Source of the DNA: Magicicada septendecula
Lineage: Eukaryota; Arthropoda; Insecta; Hemiptera; Cicadidae
Assembly: GCA_034769895.1 (NCBI GenBank)
Contig: CM068367.1
Span: forward strand, 86,977,654 to 87,041,653
Direction of reading: 5' to 3'
Length of the DNA: 64,000 nt
The position numbers and the translations under genes were made by a program. The notes under the pieces are model-generated. The model saw only the letters and a program-made list of their open reading frames with translations. It was not told where the DNA came from and ran no database searches. Below, in pieces: positions 59,176-64,000 of the stretch (within the stretch, counting starts at the first letter, position 1; every line of letters starts with the position of its first letter).

Positions 59176-59700
59176 ACATACAGTTATAGTTTGGTAAGGC
59201 GAGACTCAATTATATACGGTTGATTCGTCAGACGTGCGTTCTCTGTGTGTGCGCGAATTGCCGCAAACAAACACGTCTGTGTCATCGACGCAACACAGCT
59301 GGGGGCGTCACGTGTACCGGGGGTAATTTCTCCCACGCGCCTAACCTATTGTCACCCGAATGAAAGTAAATTTAATTTAACGTAATAACTGTGTACGTCA
59401 TGCCGAGTCCTAAAAATAAGTACGTTTTCGCAATTTCGTTATTTATTTAACATCTGAAAAACCAGTCAGTCTTGGAAAATACAATAAACATATTCGGTTG
59501 CCTTTTTCTCTCTCCTTCGCCCTTCTCACCTTCTGTACGCATATCAACGTGCAACACACACTCACTCAGATAACACCAACTTTAAAGGTAGACTACATAA
59601 GAGTTTACGTAAACTAAACAAATTATTCTTTAAAAAGTCTAAACGATGGTTGATTTTTTACGGGTAAAACTTCTATTCGAACTGCTTCCATTGTAATATT
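59176..59700. other. Unassigned DNA, part unique-looking
   Basis: 59210-59420 is GC-richer with CACGTG and CAGCTG words. No coding seen. Confidence 0.4.
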
Positions 59701-59704
59701 TTTC

Positions 59705-59750
59705 TTGCTTGATGTTTCGATCCCTGGAGCCTGGGCTAGTCCTCAGAAGA
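59705..59750 (-). ncRNA. Degenerate hammerhead motif
   Basis: On -: CTGAGGA, a stem with CCC/GGG still pairing but two mismatches, CGAAAC, ATC, and a 3-bp stem I (CTT with AAG). The G of the expected ACGTC is A. Confidence 0.45.
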
Positions 59751-59769
59751 TGTGAGCGGCGGTTGAAAG

Positions 59770-60205
59770 ACTCTGTTAAAAGACCTAACAATGTTGATCG
59801 AATCGACATCATCATCATCACCACCACTCCAAGGATTAGAACCTAGACCTGTTCCGGAACCCATCTCCTCCTCGGTCTACCGACATCACTCTTCCCAGTA
59901 GAGTGACAACCCAAGGCAGCCACGGGTAGACAGATATCTGGCATGCGGTTCAAGTGTTCACACCATCTCCTTCTGTAATCTTCAATCTTCTGGTGCAACG
60001 ATACAATGTTTAATTCGCGTCTAATATCCTCGTTCCTTTTCCGATACAGGAGAGAACAACCTTGCGTCGCTCTTAGAAATTGAAGTTCAGCTGCCTGAAT
60101 CCTCTGTACGTCACTTTTACCAACAGTCCGTGTCTCACTAGCATACAGGAATGTGGGGAGACAGCCACAATTTTGTAAAATTTCATTCGGGTATCGAAAC
60201 GTCAA
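59770..60205 (-). mobile_element. LINE C-terminal relic
   Basis: On -: TFLYASETRTVGKSDVQRIQ, AAELQFLRATQGCSLLYRKR, NEDIRRELNIVSLHQKIEDY, WCEHLNRMPDICLPVAALGC, GKSDVGRPRRRWVPEQV, then GATGATGATG (59807-59820 on the other strand). A 120-codon frame is open. Confidence 0.88.
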
Positions 60206-60592
60206 GTAAGAAAAATATTACCATGGAAGCAGTCCCAATAGAGGATTTACCGGTAAACAAATTATAATAATATTGTTTTTCGGTTGAACGTAACAGAACA
60301 AAATTGTCTTTTTTTATTTCTTTAAAACCAAAACGGGTATTTAAAAATTTTATGAAATTACTAAAGTTAGGAAATCGTTCTTCCGACAAGCTTTCTTTCC
60401 AAAGACGAAACGTGTAATTATCGAGTTTTTGGGCTTAGCCCCACGCTACGATGAGGCTCGATTGAGGCAGAGTTCATAGTCTTGATCCGCCCCTATTTTC
60501 ATACAATGAGACCCGCCCACAATATTACAAACAAGCCCATAATTTACAACAAAGTATATTTCCGTTCAATAACACAAAAAGTTACAAAAAAT
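60206..60592. other. Unassigned noncoding DNA
   Basis: No motif recognised. Confidence 0.45.
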
Positions 60593-61185
60593 CATCATCA
60601 TCATCATTATCATCTTTACATCTTGGTATAGGCAAGGTGCTGCCTGTTCAACCTTCAAAGATGTCCCAGCCACGTCTTCCAGTGTCTACGCATACGCCTG
60701 TGTACTATCGGTTTAAATTTCCAGACTTGTTTGGATAGTCTTGAATCTGACATTCTTTCTGAGCGTTCTTTCCAGCGTTGTTTATAATCGTTTAGTCTTT
60801 CAGTCAAGTTAAACGCTTGGATTGTAATTCTTATCTTATGGCCTCATTCTTTATACGGTCAAGTTTAGAACACATTTCAACTTCTCTTTAGAACGCTATT
60901 TCCGAGGCCTGTATTTTACTGTCTTGTTTCTTGGTTGTTGTCCATAGTTCACAGCCGTAAGACAGTACAGGGACCGTCATAATTTGGTAAAACTTTAATT
61001 TTGTATCTCGATGTACCTTGTTTCTACAAATAATGTTGATTGTCCCGCAGTTCGTCTGGAGCTTACCACCTAACTTAATATCAATATCATAATTCTGACC
61101 ATAGTCAAGATCATTTCCCAAATAGTTAAAAAGACTCATCTGTTCTACAATTTGATCATTAATAATTATTTTTGTTCTTACAGTT
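60593..61185 (-). mobile_element. LINE reverse-transcriptase relic (ICGTI family)
   Basis: On -: RTKIIINDQIVEQMSLFNYL, GNDLDYGQNYDIDIKLGG, CGTINIICRNKVHRDTKLKF, IMTVPVLSYGCELWTTTKKQ, QASEIAF, a stop, then decayed sequence to a GATGATGATG tail at 60593-60612. Companion of 39565-40167 and 716-848. Confidence 0.87.
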
Positions 61186-61904
61186 ACAAAAAATTATTTC
61201 ATAGATTGAAAAGTAATACACAAAAGGAATATTTAACTCCAGTAATAATTTACCATTTTTACAATACCAATATTGTATTTTATTTGCTATGACCCTTTTA
61301 TAACAATTTACCCTTCAACTTATTTAAAAGAGTTTCCAAACTCCCGGCAACGTATATTCCTTGTTAAAGTTGTTCCTGTATTTATAGATTTCTATCACTT
61401 CTCTTATCGTCCGTGGAAATAGTTCTGCACCTTCGCTATGACCGTCGTTTACGCGCGAAATTAAACAAATCGTGATTTTTACAATCACAGAAAATGTTTA
61501 CGGAATAACGTACTACGTTTCAGCTTGTAGGTTAACAACAACGAGAGGATATCGGCGCTGCAGTTGCCGTATCAGCAGTGGAGCACTGCAGTGATTGCTT
61601 ATTGTCATTCAGTAGTTGTGCGCGAACACAGATGCAGCGCATTGCATACACCTGCAACCGTCCCGTCGCGAAACGTTCAACCACAGCATTGTGCTATTGA
61701 CGCACAATATAATTCCGTAGCACAATCTGTATTACGCCAGTGTAATTATTAACAGCCAGTGTGTTAATTGTCGCTATTATTTTCCTGCCGACACCTTACC
61801 CCGGTCGTGTACTAGCATAAAAAGATGTACAACAAAGACGGAGAACGTCTAACATTTTACTAGATAACTTACAATAAAAACACTTTTTATTCACCCTAAA
61901 GTAT
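61186..61904. other. Unassigned noncoding DNA
   Basis: 61430-61760 is GC-richer with GCAGTGGAGCACTGC-like words. No coding recognised. Confidence 0.4.
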
Positions 61905-62215
61905 AAAGTCATTATCATCGTCGTCATAACCATTATCTACCTTAGGGATTAGGTATTAATTATACTTGTTCCGGCCTCACCGGCTTGTTGTGTCCATCTT
62001 GCTTTTAGGGATCCTGGATCTCTTTTACCTCTTAAAGTATACGGTCAAGCTTTCTTGGCAGTCTGTACCATCTGACTGCCTACTTGCATGGTCTTTTCGT
62101 TTGGTACGGTACTCGTTATTTTTTTCATTTATTGAAAACTTAGTCAGCTTCTTTCTGATATCATAATTTGCCTTACCGTTTCGTAGTTTATATCTTGCCA
62201 CTAAAGGCAAAATTT
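61905..62215 (-). mobile_element. LINE 3' terminal relic
   Basis: On -: PLVARYKLRNGKANYDIRKK, LTKFSINEKNNEYRTK, KDHASRQSDG, RQKRSRIPKSKMD, then a GATGACGACGATGAT-like tail. Corresponds to RxxGYxxxDxxxNxDIRxxL...GRPKxRW in decayed form. Confidence 0.7.
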
Positions 62216-62345
62216 CATCTCTGAACTAACTTAATACATATACACTGATTAAAATTAAATTTACTTTCAGAAGTAATGTATTCTTGCAAAATAACAGTAA
62301 AATACTGCAAGCCACAAAAATAACAAGAGTTACTTGATCAGAAAA

Positions 62346-63736
<1,391 letters not shown>

Positions 63737-64000
63737 CAGTTACGACGGTCTACTGATCGTCGTAGGTACAGTGGAAAACAAAATACAAGACACCAATTAA
63801 GTTACTAATCAGCAGCTGTAATTATCACAATTAAACAGTTTATAATTAACTGGTACAATTTTTCCAGTTAGATTTGTCCACACGCAATAGAAATGTCTAT
63901 TAATAGAGTTTCACACAATTATTAACTACTTCACTTCGACAAACACTCAAGCCGCACTAGCGAAAATCGCTCACGTAACTGAACTGACAATCCGGCAGCT
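63737..64000. mobile_element. LTR (copy 3), cut by window end
   Basis: GTTACGACGGTCTACTGATC, GTCGTAGGTACAGTGG and TACAAGACACCAATTAAG match copy 1. Whether an internal region follows cannot be seen. Confidence 0.8.

Overview
The window is animal nuclear DNA from a large, repeat-rich genome, most likely an arthropod and probably an insect. The basis is many decayed LINE 3' ends of the kind common in insect genomes, mariner, hAT and jockey-like relics, very long (GT)n/(CA)n tracts and no compact operon-like coding. I cannot name a species. I find no host protein-coding gene, rRNA or tRNA that I can support. Nearly every open frame is a repeat artefact or a piece of a dead transposon.

Layout. 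0-4.7 kb: a 28-bp minisatellite, two LINE tails and purine-rich DNA. 4.7-8.8 kb: two relatives of a mariner derivative whose two ends are both 5' ends; each holds later insertions carrying hammerhead-ribozyme (HHR) motifs. 10.3-11.1 kb: a non-autonomous DNA transposon with a 7-bp target duplication. 13.6-17.2 kb: microsatellites. 17.7 kb: a perfect hairpin. 18.4-19 kb: a LINE relic. 20.6-22.4 kb: a minisatellite and an HHR-bearing element split by a hAT-type transposon. 24.5-26.2 kb: a hAT-type element with a solo LTR nested inside it. 26.3-28.2 kb: a terminal-inverted-repeat element and the 3' end of a dead hAT transposase gene. 30-36.5 kb: LINE relics, a 102-unit (TG)n, a 105-bp minisatellite with a 346-codon artefact frame, and four HHR copies, two of them in one palindrome. 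37-37.5 kb: an HHR cluster. 38.9-47.6 kb: LINE and jockey relics. 48.3-49.2 kb: a minisatellite with alternating unit lengths. 50-64 kb: many reverse-oriented LINE relics, a second HHR palindrome, two further LTR copies and a long (CA)n.

The most interesting signal is the set of HHR-like sequences (CTGANGA, short stem, GAAAC, GTH). Such motifs are known in Penelope-like retroelements and small retrozymes. Several copies here lie in head-to-head inverted pairs, so either DNA strand would encode a ribozyme. In the typical copies helix III is the self-complementary ACGT with no loop, which suggests cleavage as a dimer. Nothing here encodes a Penelope reverse transcriptase, so these copies look non-autonomous or truncated.
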